DNA of 64,000 bases from positions 17,778 through 81,777 of the forward strand of contig CAZVYN010000007.1 of assembly GCA_964631125.1 (NCBI GenBank). Reading direction: 5' to 3'. Below are positions 9,133 to 18,353 of this stretch, piece after piece (the first letter of the stretch is position 1; each line of letters begins with the position of its first letter). The position numbers and the translations under genes were made by a program. The notes under the pieces are model-generated. The model did no database searches, was not told the origin of the DNA, and saw nothing but the letters and a program-made list of their open reading frames with translations. The stretch comes from CAZVYN01 sp964631125. GTDB lineage: Bacteria > Eisenbacteria > RBG-16-71-46 > CAIMUX01.

Positions 9133-9328
9133 GAGCGCTCCATGTAGTGCCGCGTGCCCCACGCGGCGCCTCTTTACCTATCCCACTCTCGTCAAGTACT
9201 CCGCCCTACAAACAAGCTAGATGCCGTACCCCACGGTCGCGCGCGAAGCGCGATGAACCCACTCCCCCCCATACAGTTCCGGCGTTTGCTTCGTGCGTCT
9301 TCCGAGCTGCCAGGCTCACCCCATTTGA

Positions 9329-9694
9329 TCAAGCTCTTCGGAGTCGCACACGCCCCGGCTCGACGATCACCAAACGGCCTGACAACTCGCCGACGTCGAT
9401 CGCCAGGATGGCGGTAACCACGACACGGCACTGCTCGTCGATAGGCATCCGGTTCGGAATCCGGACGCAGACGACACCCGGGTGAGTCCCGAGTGGAAAC
9501 TTCGTCGCGTCCGAGAAGTCCTTGTCCTTCGAAACGATGATGAGGCCGTGAAGCGTCGCGTACTCCATCAGCGTTTCGTCGGGCATCGTTCTGAGCGATG
9601 GATTGTCGGCCACACACTCGGCCAGAAATCCAACAGCCGTAGGCCGCTCTCCCAGTCGCCTCGGGAGATTCTCGTCTCTGAGGAAGCTCGCCAT
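9329..9694 (-). CDS. DUF5615 PIN-like protein, probable toxin partner
   Basis: 121 residues. The opening 'FLRDENLPRRLGERP' and the middle 'GLIIVSKDKDFSD' match the DUF5615 (Mut7-C-related PIN-like) family, where acidic residues of 'DENL' and 'SKDKDF' are expected to form the nuclease site. Pairs of DUF433 and DUF5615 proteins are common and generally listed as putative toxin-antitoxin modules, although activity has been shown for few. The gene begins five bases after the DUF433 stop, so the two are surely co-transcribed. Nuclease activity here is inference. Confidence 0.85.
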   Translation of the reverse strand: MASFLRDENLPRRLGERPTAVGFLAECVADNPSLRTMPDETLMEYATLHGLIIVSKDKDFSDATKFPLGTHPGVVCVRIPNRMPIDEQCRVVVTAILAIDVGELSGRLVIVEPGRVRLRRA

Positions 9695-9699
9695 CCAAC

Positions 9700-9927
9700 T
9701 CAGTTGACCTGCCGGATCTCTTCCCCAGAGACAACGCTCGCTGCGTAAGCGAGGCAGGCCAGAACGTCCTCGCGCTCCAGGCGGTACTCGACCATTACCT
9801 GATCGACCGACTCTCCCGCCCCGAGGACCCCGAGGACAACCTCAACAGGCACCCGAGTTCCATCCACGACAGGTTTGCCGGCCTGGATCTGGTCGTCGAC
9901 CACGATTCGTGGCGCAATCCGCATCAT
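9700..9927 (-). CDS. DUF433 domain protein, probable antitoxin
   Basis: 75 residues. 'RIVVDDQIQAGKPVVDGTRVPV' followed by 'YRLEREDVLACLAYAA' is the DUF433 winged-helix pattern. The ATG at 9927 is preceded by a strong ribosome-binding site, GGAGGTGGA, four bases upstream, which decides this start over a longer open frame. It lies just before the DUF5615 gene, the usual antitoxin-first order. By family analogy it probably binds the toxin and its own promoter. Confidence 0.85.
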   Translation of the reverse strand: MMRIAPRIVVDDQIQAGKPVVDGTRVPVEVVLGVLGAGESVDQVMVEYRLEREDVLACLAYAASVVSGEEIRQVN

Positions 9928-10004
9928 GACTCCACCTCCACAGACTCCGATTGGCTCCGCAACGGTACGCGAGATCTTGGAACCCGCGAACCCGCATTCC
10001 GCGA

Positions 10005-10340
10005 TCACCCCGGCGGCCATCCCATCGCCCGCCCGCCGAGCAGGTGGAAATGGAGATGGAAGACCGACTGCCCCGCCGACGCGCCCGAGTTGACGACGAC
10101 GCGGAACTCGCTCGCCCCGAGCGCCCGTGCGATGACGGGGATCTTGGTCCAGAGATGGCCGAGCAGCGCCGCGTGCGAATCATCGATCGCCGCCGTCGAC
10201 TCGATGTGCTCCTTCGGAATCACGAGCAGATGCACCGGCGCCTGTGGATTCAGATCGTGGAATGCGACGACTCTGTCGTCCTCGTACAGCTTCTTCGCCG
10301 GGATCTCGCCCGCGGCGATCTTGCAGAAGAGGCAATCCAT
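10005..10340 (-). CDS. hinT: HIT family protein (Hint/HinT-like nucleoside phosphoramidase)
   Basis: 111 residues. The N-terminus 'DCLFCKIAAGEIPAKKLYEDD' and the histidine triad 'HLHFHLLGG' (His95, 97, 99) are diagnostic of the HinT branch, which hydrolyses AMP-lysine or AMP-phosphoramidates. Length is normal for the family. The gene lies 28 bp downstream of glyA on the same strand and is probably co-transcribed. A GTG one codon before the ATG could also serve as start. Confidence 0.92.
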   Translation of the reverse strand: MDCLFCKIAAGEIPAKKLYEDDRVVAFHDLNPQAPVHLLVIPKEHIESTAAIDDSHAALLGHLWTKIPVIARALGASEFRVVVNSGASAGQSVFHLHFHLLGGRAMGWPPG

Positions 10341-10368
10341 CACGAGTGACCCGGCGTCCCACGGGTCA

Positions 10369-11613
10369 TCAAGCGAGCCCCGGATAGAGCGGAAACGCCC
10401 CCGCCAGTTCTCCCAGGCGCGTGCGGACGCGCTCGGTCACCGTGGCGTCGCCCTGTGCTTCGAGGACATCTGCGATGCCGTCGGCGATCTGGTCCATCTC
10501 GGGTTCCTTCATGCCGCGCGTCGTGACGGCGGGCGTGCCGATGCGGATGCCGCTGGTCACGAACGGCGACTGGGTCTCGAACGGTACGGTGTTCTTGTTG
10601 ACGGTCATCCCGCCTGCTTCGAGCCAGGCTTCGGCCTTCTTGCCGGTGAGTTCCTTCGCGGTGAGATCGATCAAGAACAGATGCGTGTCGGTGCCGCCGG
10701 AGACGACGTCGAAACCGCGCGCGATGACCCGAGCGGCGAGCCGCTTCGCGTTCGCCACCACTTGTCGCTGGTACTCGCGGAATTCCTCCTGCATGGCCAA
10801 CTGGAAGCAGACCGCCTTGGCCGCGATGATGTGCATGAGAGGTCCACCCTGCATGCCGGGGAAGCCGGTCTTGTCGATGGCGGCGGCGTAGGCCGGTTGC
10901 GCCAAGATGAGCCCGCCGCGCGGACCGCGGAGCGTCTTGTGCGTGGTCGATGTGACGACCTGGGCGTGCGGAACGGGCGATGGATGGACTCCCGCCGCGA
11001 CGAGGCCGGCGATGTGGGCCATATCCACGAAGAGAAGCGCACCGACTTCGTCCGCGATGGCGCGGAAACGCGCGAAGTCCAGCGTGCGGGCATAGGCGCT
11101 GGCGCCTGCGACGATCAGTTTCGGCTTCGTCTCGCGAGCGAGACGAGACACCTCGTCATAGTCGATCAACTTCGTCTCTCTCGAGACGTGGTACGGGGTG
11201 ACCTTGAAGAAGCGTCCCGAGAAATTCACGCCGAGTCCATGCGTGAGATGTCCGCCGTGCGAGAGATCGAGTCCCAGGATCGCATCGCCGGGCTGCAGGA
11301 GCGCGAAGTAGGTGATGAGGTTGGCCGAGCTGCCGCTGTGCGGTTGGACGTTGGCGTGCTCGGCCCCGAAGAGTTCCTTGGCGCGCGCGATGGCCAAGCG
11401 TTCGACCTCGTCGACGAACTCGCAGCCGCCGTAGTACCGCTTGCCGGGATACCCCTCGGCGTACTTGTTCGTCAGCACCGAGCCCATCGCCTCGAGCACA
11501 GCGCGTGGCGCGAAGTTCTCCGAGGCGATCAGTTCGAGCGTCCCGCGCTGCCGGCCCATCTCTCCGGCGATCGCAGCAGCGATCGCCGGATCTGTCTTTT
11601 CCAATTCCGTCAT
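10369..11613 (-). CDS. glyA: Serine hydroxymethyltransferase
   Basis: 414 residues, standard length. It makes glycine and 5,10-methylene-THF from serine using PLP. The PLP-binding lysine is Lys226 in 'TSTTHKTLRGPRGG'; 'ELIASENF' (27-34) and 'YPGKRYYGG' (55-63) are also typical. The ATG at 11613 overlaps the phosphatase stop as ATGA. The Sua5, phosphatase, GlyA order resembles the Bacillus ywlC-ywlE-glyA neighbourhood. Its methylene-THF could feed the MetF-fusion encoded at 51762. Confidence 0.97.
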   Translation of the reverse strand: MTELEKTDPAIAAAIAGEMGRQRGTLELIASENFAPRAVLEAMGSVLTNKYAEGYPGKRYYGGCEFVDEVERLAIARAKELFGAEHANVQPHSGSSANLITYFALLQPGDAILGLDLSHGGHLTHGLGVNFSGRFFKVTPYHVSRETKLIDYDEVSRLARETKPKLIVAGASAYARTLDFARFRAIADEVGALLFVDMAHIAGLVAAGVHPSPVPHAQVVTSTTHKTLRGPRGGLILAQPAYAAAIDKTGFPGMQGGPLMHIIAAKAVCFQLAMQEEFREYQRQVVANAKRLAARVIARGFDVVSGGTDTHLFLIDLTAKELTGKKAEAWLEAGGMTVNKNTVPFETQSPFVTSGIRIGTPAVTTRGMKEPEMDQIADGIADVLEAQGDATVTERVRTRLGELAGAFPLYPGLA

Positions 11614-12089
11614 CGCCCCCTCACCATCTCCAGTATCCGCGGCAACGCCATCCGCAACAGCCCATCGATTTCGTCGTACGTCGCCTGATACGCGATCGGA
11701 TCTCCCCCGATCGGATCTTCCACCCCCGCCGGATCGCCCGCCTCGGGATCGGCGAACAGCGTGAGCACGTGCGTGCGGTCGGCCACGGACGCCTCGACGT
11801 GCAGCACCTCGGCGCGGTGCGCCGGCTCCATCGTGAGCACCAGGTCGGCCGCGCGGACTCGTTCGGGCGAGAGCGGACTGGAGCGGTGACCGTTCAGGTC
11901 GATCCCCTGTTTGGCCGCCGTCTTCACCCCGTTCGTACTGGCGGGCAGGCCGGACGACGCCCAGGTGCCGGCGGAAGTGACCTCCACTTGGTCTCCCAAT
12001 CCCTCCGCCTGGAGGAGCGCGCGCAACACGCCCTCCCCCATCGGACTTCGGCAGATATTGCCGGTGCAGACGACCAGAATTCGGAACAT
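11610..12089 (-). CDS. Low-molecular-weight protein tyrosine (or arginine) phosphatase
   Basis: 159 residues. The P-loop 'VCTGNICRSP' gives the CX5R signature (Cys8 to Arg14), and the C-terminal half carries a 'DPIGGD' Asp-Pro segment in place of the usual 'DP' loop. A ribosome-binding site GGAGG lies seven bases before the ATG. Because it sits between Sua5 and GlyA, as YwlE does in Bacillus, protein-arginine phosphatase activity is possible, but residues that distinguish the two specificities were not checked. Coupled to glyA. Confidence 0.9.
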   Translation of the reverse strand: MFRILVVCTGNICRSPMGEGVLRALLQAEGLGDQVEVTSAGTWASSGLPASTNGVKTAAKQGIDLNGHRSSPLSPERVRAADLVLTMEPAHRAEVLHVEASVADRTHVLTLFADPEAGDPAGVEDPIGGDPIAYQATYDEIDGLLRMALPRILEMVRGR

Positions 12090-12137
12090 GCGAACCCTCC
12101 AAGCGCCCCGGAGCCTACGGCCCGTTTCGACGGAGCG

Positions 12138-12737
12138 TCAAGCAACGCCGGGGGACAAGCCCGGCGGTATCCCCGGCGGCATCTCGCCCCGCAGGAGTCT
12201 GACCCCGTCGGTCAGATCGAGGAGGGCCGAGGCGACTCCCTCGCGTGGACCGTCGTCGACGTAGAGATCGACCGAAGGACCGAATTCCGCGACGGCCTGG
12301 GCGACGGAGGCGGAGGGGGGCGCGCCGGTCCGATTGGCGCTGGTCGAGACGATCGGTCGGCCCAGCGCAGAAATCCATGCGCGCAGCCAGTCGAGAACGG
12401 GCACGCGAACTCCGACCGTCCCCCCGTCGCGCGCGATGAGCACGGCAGTGACCGGTCCCGGCCAGATCACGTCGAGGACACGGGCGCCCTCCCCGGTCGG
12501 CCACTCGGCGATCGACTCGACCATGGACCGGTCGGCGGCCAACGTCAGGAACGGGGCGCTGCGTGCTTGGCCTTTGAGCGCCTGGATCCGCGCGCGGGCC
12601 GCGGCGTCGCTCCATCCACAAGAGAATCCGTAGAGCGTGTCGGTCGGCAGGAAGACGACGCCCCCTGCGCCCAAGATGCGTAGCGTCTCGTCGCGCGCGT
12701 CGGCGAGCGGCAGGATGTAGGGCGTTGGCAGCGACAT
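12138..12737 (-). CDS. tsaC: Sua5/YciO/YrdC family threonylcarbamoyl-AMP synthase
   Basis: 199 residues, the short YrdC form without the Sua5 C-terminal domain. It makes threonylcarbamoyl-AMP for the t6A37 modification of tRNA. 'GGVVFLPTDTLYGFSC', 'LKGQARSAPF' and 'RPIVSTSANRTG' are the conserved blocks. In the usual 'KxR' motif the arginine is replaced by a 'KGQAR' spacing, so the exact member of the family is less certain. The start ATG at 12737 faces the divergent deoxyhypusine synthase-like gene. Confidence 0.88.
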   Translation of the reverse strand: MSLPTPYILPLADARDETLRILGAGGVVFLPTDTLYGFSCGWSDAAARARIQALKGQARSAPFLTLAADRSMVESIAEWPTGEGARVLDVIWPGPVTAVLIARDGGTVGVRVPVLDWLRAWISALGRPIVSTSANRTGAPPSASVAQAVAEFGPSVDLYVDDGPREGVASALLDLTDGVRLLRGEMPPGIPPGLSPGVA

Positions 12738-12754
12738 CGGCTGTTCTCTAGACT
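12725..12754 (+). promoter_or_regulatory. Candidate promoter for the deoxyhypusine synthase-like gene
   Basis: TTGGCA (12725-12730), an 18-base spacer, then TAGACT (12749-12754), 42 bases upstream of the ATG at 12796. The -10 element has the TAGnnT form seen at other starts in this window. The -35 element overlaps the first codons of the divergent tsaC gene. Confidence 0.45.
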
Positions 12755-12795
12755 CCCGCGGTCCCACTCGACATTTTCGAAGAGGAGCCTTTCCC

Positions 12796-14136
12796 ATGGA
12801 CGGCCACGATGACCTTCCCGCCGACAACGGACCCGCGGACACAGCGTCCGAAGGGGTCGGCGCGCGCCGCCGCTTCCTCGGAGGCGCCCGCATCCTGCCG
12901 AAGCCGATCCGCGCCGGGCTCTCCATCACCGAGCTGATCCAATCGACCTTCCTGGCCTACAACGGCGCCCGCATGCGCGAAGCCTGCCGTCTGTTGGTCG
13001 AGAAGATGCTGCAACCGGACGTAACTGTCGGCCTCTCGATCTCGGGTGCCCTCACGCCGGCGGGACTCGGTGTCTCCGCCCTCGGGCCGCTCCTGCGCGG
13101 AGGCTACGTCGACTGGGTCGTTTCTACTGGGGCCAATCTCTACCACGACACCCATTTCGGACTGAACCTCGCGATGCACCAAGGGAGCCCGAATCTCGAC
13201 GACCGCGTGCTGCGCGCCGAAGGCGTCGTGCGAATCTACGACATCCTCTTCGACTACCAGGTGCTGCTCTCGACCGATGCGTTCTACCGCGAGCTGATCG
13301 CGAGCCCGCCGTTCCAGAAGATCCTCGGCACCGCTGAATTCCACTATCTGTGCGGGAAGTACATCCGCGAGCGCGAGAAGCTGCTGGGAGTGGAGACCCC
13401 CTGCTTCCTCTCGACCGCGCACGAGTGCGGCGTGCCGATCTTCACCTCGTCGCCGGGGGATTCCTCCATCGGCATGAACGTGGCCGCGCTCGCGCTGACG
13501 GGCAATCGCTTGACGATCGATCCGAGTCGCGATGTGAACGAGTCGGCCGCGATCGTCTACGACGCCAAGCTGAACGGGAAGAGCGCCGTCTGGATCTTGG
13601 GCGGCGGGAGTCCGAAGAACTTCCTGCTCCAGACCGAGCCGCAGATCCAAGAGGTGCTCGGGATCGAGAGCGAGGGGCACGACTTCTTCTTGCAGACGAC
13701 CGACGCGCGGCCCGACACGGGCGGGCTCTCCGGCGCCACGCCGGCTGAAGCGGTCTCGTGGGGCAAGGTCGATCCCGATCGCCTGCCGGACGCCGTCGTC
13801 GCCTATGTCGACTCGACCATCGCACTGCCGCTCATGACCGCGTACATCCTGGAGAACGCGGCGGCCCGGCCGCTCCGTCGGCTCTATGACCGGCGCGAGG
13901 AACTGCTCGAGCAACTGCGCGAGGCGCATCTGCACGCCGAGGTCACGCGCGAGAGCGAAGCGTTGCAGCAGCGCGTGCACGAGACGCAGTCGCAGCTCCA
14001 GAGCAAGGTGCAGGAGACGCAGGCGCACGTGCAGGCCGAGGTGAACCGCTTGCAGCAGCAGGTCGGGCAGCAGGTGCAGCGCTGGCTCGATCAGGTGAAG
14101 TCGCCGCCGAAGACCGGCGATCGCAAGGACGGATGA
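12796..14136 (+). CDS. Deoxyhypusine synthase-like protein with C-terminal coiled coil
   Basis: 446 residues. Residues 35-350 match the deoxyhypusine synthase fold: 'SISGALTPAGLG' (81-92), 'VVSTGANLYHD' (108-118), 'SSPGDSSIG' and 'WILGGGSPKNF', with Lys274 at the position of the catalytic lysine, then 'PAEAVSWGKV' (316-325). Eukaryotes and archaea use this enzyme to modify (e/a)IF5A from spermidine. Bacteria lack that substrate, and some bacterial homologues make homospermidine or act on unknown targets. Residues 363-440 form a Gln/Glu-rich coiled coil absent from classical enzymes. A ribosome-binding site GAGGAG lies ten bases before the ATG. The fold assignment is firm; the reaction is unknown. 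Confidence 0.85.
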   Translation: MDGHDDLPADNGPADTASEGVGARRRFLGGARILPKPIRAGLSITELIQSTFLAYNGARMREACRLLVEKMLQPDVTVGLSISGALTPAGLGVSALGPLLRGGYVDWVVSTGANLYHDTHFGLNLAMHQGSPNLDDRVLRAEGVVRIYDILFDYQVLLSTDAFYRELIASPPFQKILGTAEFHYLCGKYIREREKLLGVETPCFLSTAHECGVPIFTSSPGDSSIGMNVAALALTGNRLTIDPSRDVNESAAIVYDAKLNGKSAVWILGGGSPKNFLLQTEPQIQEVLGIESEGHDFFLQTTDARPDTGGLSGATPAEAVSWGKVDPDRLPDAVVAYVDSTIALPLMTAYILENAAARPLRRLYDRREELLEQLREAHLHAEVTRESEALQQRVHETQSQLQSKVQETQAHVQAEVNRLQQQVGQQVQRWLDQVKSPPKTGDRKDG

Positions 14137-14188
14137 AACGGAGTTACCTCCCCGCATCGCGAGACTGCGCGAGGCGCTCGCTCGGACC

Positions 14189-14809
14189 TTGCCGGGCCGA
14201 GCCGCGCACGAGACGCTCTGGGCGCAGGGCGATCCGACGCGAAAGCTCGACGAGTTCGACGACGATCTGCGGCCCGCCGCGGTGCTGCTCGCGCTCTACT
14301 CGCACTCGCACTCGCACTCGGACTCGCACTCGCCCGGGTCGGCGGCCGAGCGCGACTCGTTCCGGATCCCGCTGATCGAACGGCCCGCCTCGATGCCCCA
14401 TCACGCCGGACAGGTCGGACTCCCCGGCGGCGCGGTGAAATCGGGCGAGACTCCCGAGGCGACGGCGCTGCGCGAAGCGAGCGAAGAGATCGGTCTCGAG
14501 CCCGCGCGGGTCGAGATCCTCGGACGCCTCTCCCCCATTCCGGTGCAGGTGAGTCGATTTCGCATCGACGTCTTCGTCGGTTGGATCGATGGGACGCCTC
14601 AGTTGGTCCCCGATCCGCACGAGGTCGCCGCGCTGGTCTTGGCGGACCCCGACGATCTGACGGAGCGCGGGGCGACGCGCGTGGTGCGTCGCGAACGACT
14701 CGGCTTGGTGCTCGACGTGCCCGCGTATGAGATCGCTGGACTCGAAGTCTGGGGCGCGACCGGATTCATCCTCGCGGAGTTCTGTTGGGTGTGGCGAGGA
14801 CTCGCCTAG
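14189..14809 (+). CDS. Nudix hydrolase, CoA pyrophosphatase type
   Basis: 206 residues from a TTG at 14189. The Nudix box reads G-x5-E-x7-REASEEIGL ('GGAVKSGETPEATALREASEEIGL' across two lines of the fold), and just before it 'MPHHAGQVGLPGG' fits the CoA-ase motif 'H.GQ..FPGG'. It probably hydrolyses CoA or acyl-CoA to phosphopantetheine and 3',5'-ADP. A His-Ser repeat interrupts the N-terminal strand. The start is uncertain: the open frame continues upstream without ATG, GTG or TTG, and a CTG at 14165 would give a more usual N-terminus. It begins about 50 bp after the preceding gene and ends in a CTAG shared with the convergent gene's stop. Confidence 0.85.
   Translation: MPGRAAHETLWAQGDPTRKLDEFDDDLRPAAVLLALYSHSHSHSDSHSPGSAAERDSFRIPLIERPASMPHHAGQVGLPGGAVKSGETPEATALREASEEIGLEPARVEILGRLSPIPVQVSRFRIDVFVGWIDGTPQLVPDPHEVAALVLADPDDLTERGATRVVRRERLGLVLDVPAYEIAGLEVWGATGFILAEFCWVWRGLA
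14301..14330 (+). repeat. Hexanucleotide CGCACT microsatellite inside the Nudix gene
   Basis: Five tandem six-base units, CGCACT three times, CGGACT once, CGCACT once. In the reading frame they code for a His-Ser repeat (SHSHSHSDSHS). The unit keeps the frame, so length change would only add or remove His-Ser pairs. Confidence 0.85.
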
Positions 14810-15738
14810 CGGGGCAGCTCCGTGGACGGCAGCCCGAGACGCTCGCGCACCTCTTGCGCGTGCTCGTCGTGGAGCTCCCAATACGGCAGCCGCTCGCACG
14901 CCACGATCTGGGCCTCTCCACCCCGGCTGTCGCTCCAGGCCAGGATACGGTGGGGCGCCGACGCCTCGACCCACACGGTCACTTGCCGATCGCCGATCGT
15001 CCAAGCCCAGGGATGCGCGAGAAGGACACCGAACGCCGTCGCGATCGTCTCCGCGTCGCGCTTCTGCACATGCACGGTGACCGTGGCGATCGGCCGATGA
15101 CTCTTGCGAGTCTCCCAGAGCGCCGGCAGGAGCTGTAGCGTCTTCGTCTCGCCCGGTTGCGCCCACTCTCCGTCGAGTTCGCGGATCGTGACCCAGAGCG
15201 CGTCCTCGGTCCACGTGCCGCGCGCGGGGATGAGTCGCTCGGTGTCGCCCTCCGCTTCGAAGTAACTGTGGCCGTGGAGGCGCCATCCATCGGAGCGCAG
15301 GTCCAGCCGTTGGAAGACGTGGCCGCACCATTCCTGCGTGGTGTGCGTGATGCGCGCCGCCTGGAACGGCGGGTGTCCGAGGTGCGCCTCGGGCACGACG
15401 AAGGTCGAGGTCTCCGTCGAGTAGTCGTAGATGCCGGTGGCGAACTTGCGCAGGAAGTTCTGCTTCAGCACATAGATCCGCTTCTCGGGCGGCGTCTCAG
15501 GGCTCTCCACCTTGACGTAGGTGTCGGCGTTGATCTCCTCCGAGACGGTCACGAGGATCGCGTGTCCGACGTGCGGCTCGCCGTAGCGCTCTTCGGTCAA
15601 GCGGTAGACCGCGATCTCGCCCCGGCCGTCGCTCCAGGTGCGGTAGAACGCTTCGCTCGCGCCGTGCGCGACGCTCGCGGAAGTCGCCAGCAGGAAGAGG
15701 AGTGCGATCGTTCTCGCGGCGGTCGTCGACCGGGTCAT
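14806..15738 (-). CDS. Secreted protein of unknown function (family often mislabelled 'septum formation inhibitor Maf')
   Basis: 310 residues with a signal peptide (1-26, 'LLFLLATSASVAHGA'). Motifs include 'EIAVYRLTEERYGEPHVGHA' near 40-60, 'LKQNFLRKFATGIYDYS' and 'QEWCGHVFQRLDLR'. I recall the same motif set in secreted proteins of about 300 residues from Bacteroidota and relatives, which databases sometimes call Maf although they share nothing with the true Maf pyrophosphatase at 38859 here. Function is unknown. It follows purD by four bases on the same strand, and its stop shares CTAG with the convergent Nudix gene. Confidence 0.7.
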   Translation of the reverse strand: MTRSTTAARTIALLFLLATSASVAHGASEAFYRTWSDGRGEIAVYRLTEERYGEPHVGHAILVTVSEEINADTYVKVESPETPPEKRIYVLKQNFLRKFATGIYDYSTETSTFVVPEAHLGHPPFQAARITHTTQEWCGHVFQRLDLRSDGWRLHGHSYFEAEGDTERLIPARGTWTEDALWVTIRELDGEWAQPGETKTLQLLPALWETRKSHRPIATVTVHVQKRDAETIATAFGVLLAHPWAWTIGDRQVTVWVEASAPHRILAWSDSRGGEAQIVACERLPYWELHDEHAQEVRERLGLPSTELPR

Positions 15739-15742
15739 CGAG

Positions 15743-17104
<1,362 letters not shown>

Positions 17105-17137
17105 GCGGGGCACGCTAGCCAAGCGCTTTCGCGAGTG

Positions 17138-18331
17138 TCAATCGGCGCGCGCGCCGCCGCCGCGCCAGCCGGGGGCCGGCAGGAATCGCTCCGCGCGCGG
17201 CAGCCATCCCCAGAGAGGTTCCGCTCCGCTCTGGGCGAGGAACCGCAGCGCCTCGTCGCGCGAGGTGATCGGGACGAGGCCGAGACGGGCGATCGGGTCG
17301 CTCGGCAGATCCGACCAGAGTCCGACGGTTGCGCGCGCGCTCGATCGCCGGAGCGTCGCGGCCTTCCACGGCGAAAGAACTGGGTCCGGACCTAGTTCGA
17401 TCCCCTCGGCGCACGACGCCGCGAAGAGGAGACGGCCGCCGTCTCCGACGAATTCGGCGGCGTGCAAGAGAGAGCCGCAGGCCCGTGCCAGCGTGGCGTC
17501 GTCGGGCGCGCCGCCGGCGTCGCTCACGAACAGACGCGGACGCGCGGTGAACTCGACGCGACTCCGCTCGTCGTGTGCGTCGCGCGCGGTTTCCCACGCG
17601 CCAGGACTCGCGCCTTGGATCACCCGCAGCGACGGGACACTGGGCGACGCCGGATCGACGTCGCGCGGTTCGACCGGGAGCGCGACGATCCACCACGAAG
17701 CCGGAGACAAGGCCGCCGCCGCTTCGAGATCGATCCGCACGGGGTTGCCGCCGCGCACACCCGGCCGACATTCGGCGCGCAGCTCTCCCTTCGCATCGAG
17801 CGCGAGCAACCGGTTCTGCTTTCGCGCGTCTGGGTCCGCCAGCCCAGGGAAGACGACATCGTCGCCGCCGTTGAAACCGGTCAGCGGATCGTAGGCGACG
17901 CCGGAGAGGACGATGCGCCAGTCGGCCTCGACCCACACGGCGGGCAGGCGCACGGGTGTCCCGGCGCTCGTGACGCCGATGTCGCGCAGACTCGCGCGAT
18001 CCGCCGCGCCTCCTCGCAAGATCTCGCACTCACCTATCGCGCGCGCGCGCAGTCCGGCGACCAAGGCGGCGATCAGCGCGTCGCACCCGGTGGATTGCGT
18101 GCGAGGCGCGGCGACCGCGACGCGTTTCACCCCAGCGGGAAGAGCCGCCAGCGCGTGCTCGACCCAGGAGTGCGGCTCGAAAGTCGGGATGGAATCGGGA
18201 GTCAGACCGAGCGAGTCCCAGATCCGCGCGGCGAGCGCGAATCGCGGCGGAGTGACGGCCGGGGGCCGCCCGAAGAGCGCGAGTCCATCGAGTCGTTCCG
18301 AACGATCGCCGTAACGGAGCCAGATCGACAT
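17138..18331 (-). CDS. LarA-like (DUF2088) protein lacking the usual histidine motifs
   Basis: 397 residues. The middle matches the nickel-dependent lactate racemase family: 'LRDIGVTSAGTPVRLPAVWVEAD' corresponds to 'D.G.T..GTPV.....V.EAD', and 'GFNGGDDVVFPGLADPDARKQN' to 'GFSGG.K.I.PG.A......N'. The metal and cofactor residues appear lost: there is no 'GTHR', and where the family has 'pHxxxGFSGG' this protein has 'YDPLTGFNGG'. It may therefore be a pseudoenzyme or have a different activity. It sits between gatB and purD, same strand, 22 bases after the gatB stop, with no LarB/C/E maturation gene nearby. Family placement is from motif memory; an alignment would be needed to confirm. Confidence 0.6.
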   Translation of the reverse strand: MSIWLRYGDRSERLDGLALFGRPPAVTPPRFALAARIWDSLGLTPDSIPTFEPHSWVEHALAALPAGVKRVAVAAPRTQSTGCDALIAALVAGLRARAIGECEILRGGAADRASLRDIGVTSAGTPVRLPAVWVEADWRIVLSGVAYDPLTGFNGGDDVVFPGLADPDARKQNRLLALDAKGELRAECRPGVRGGNPVRIDLEAAAALSPASWWIVALPVEPRDVDPASPSVPSLRVIQGASPGAWETARDAHDERSRVEFTARPRLFVSDAGGAPDDATLARACGSLLHAAEFVGDGGRLLFAASCAEGIELGPDPVLSPWKAATLRRSSARATVGLWSDLPSDPIARLGLVPITSRDEALRFLAQSGAEPLWGWLPRAERFLPAPGWRGGGARAD

Positions 18332-18353
18332 CGCTCAGTCGCCTGATTCGCGA

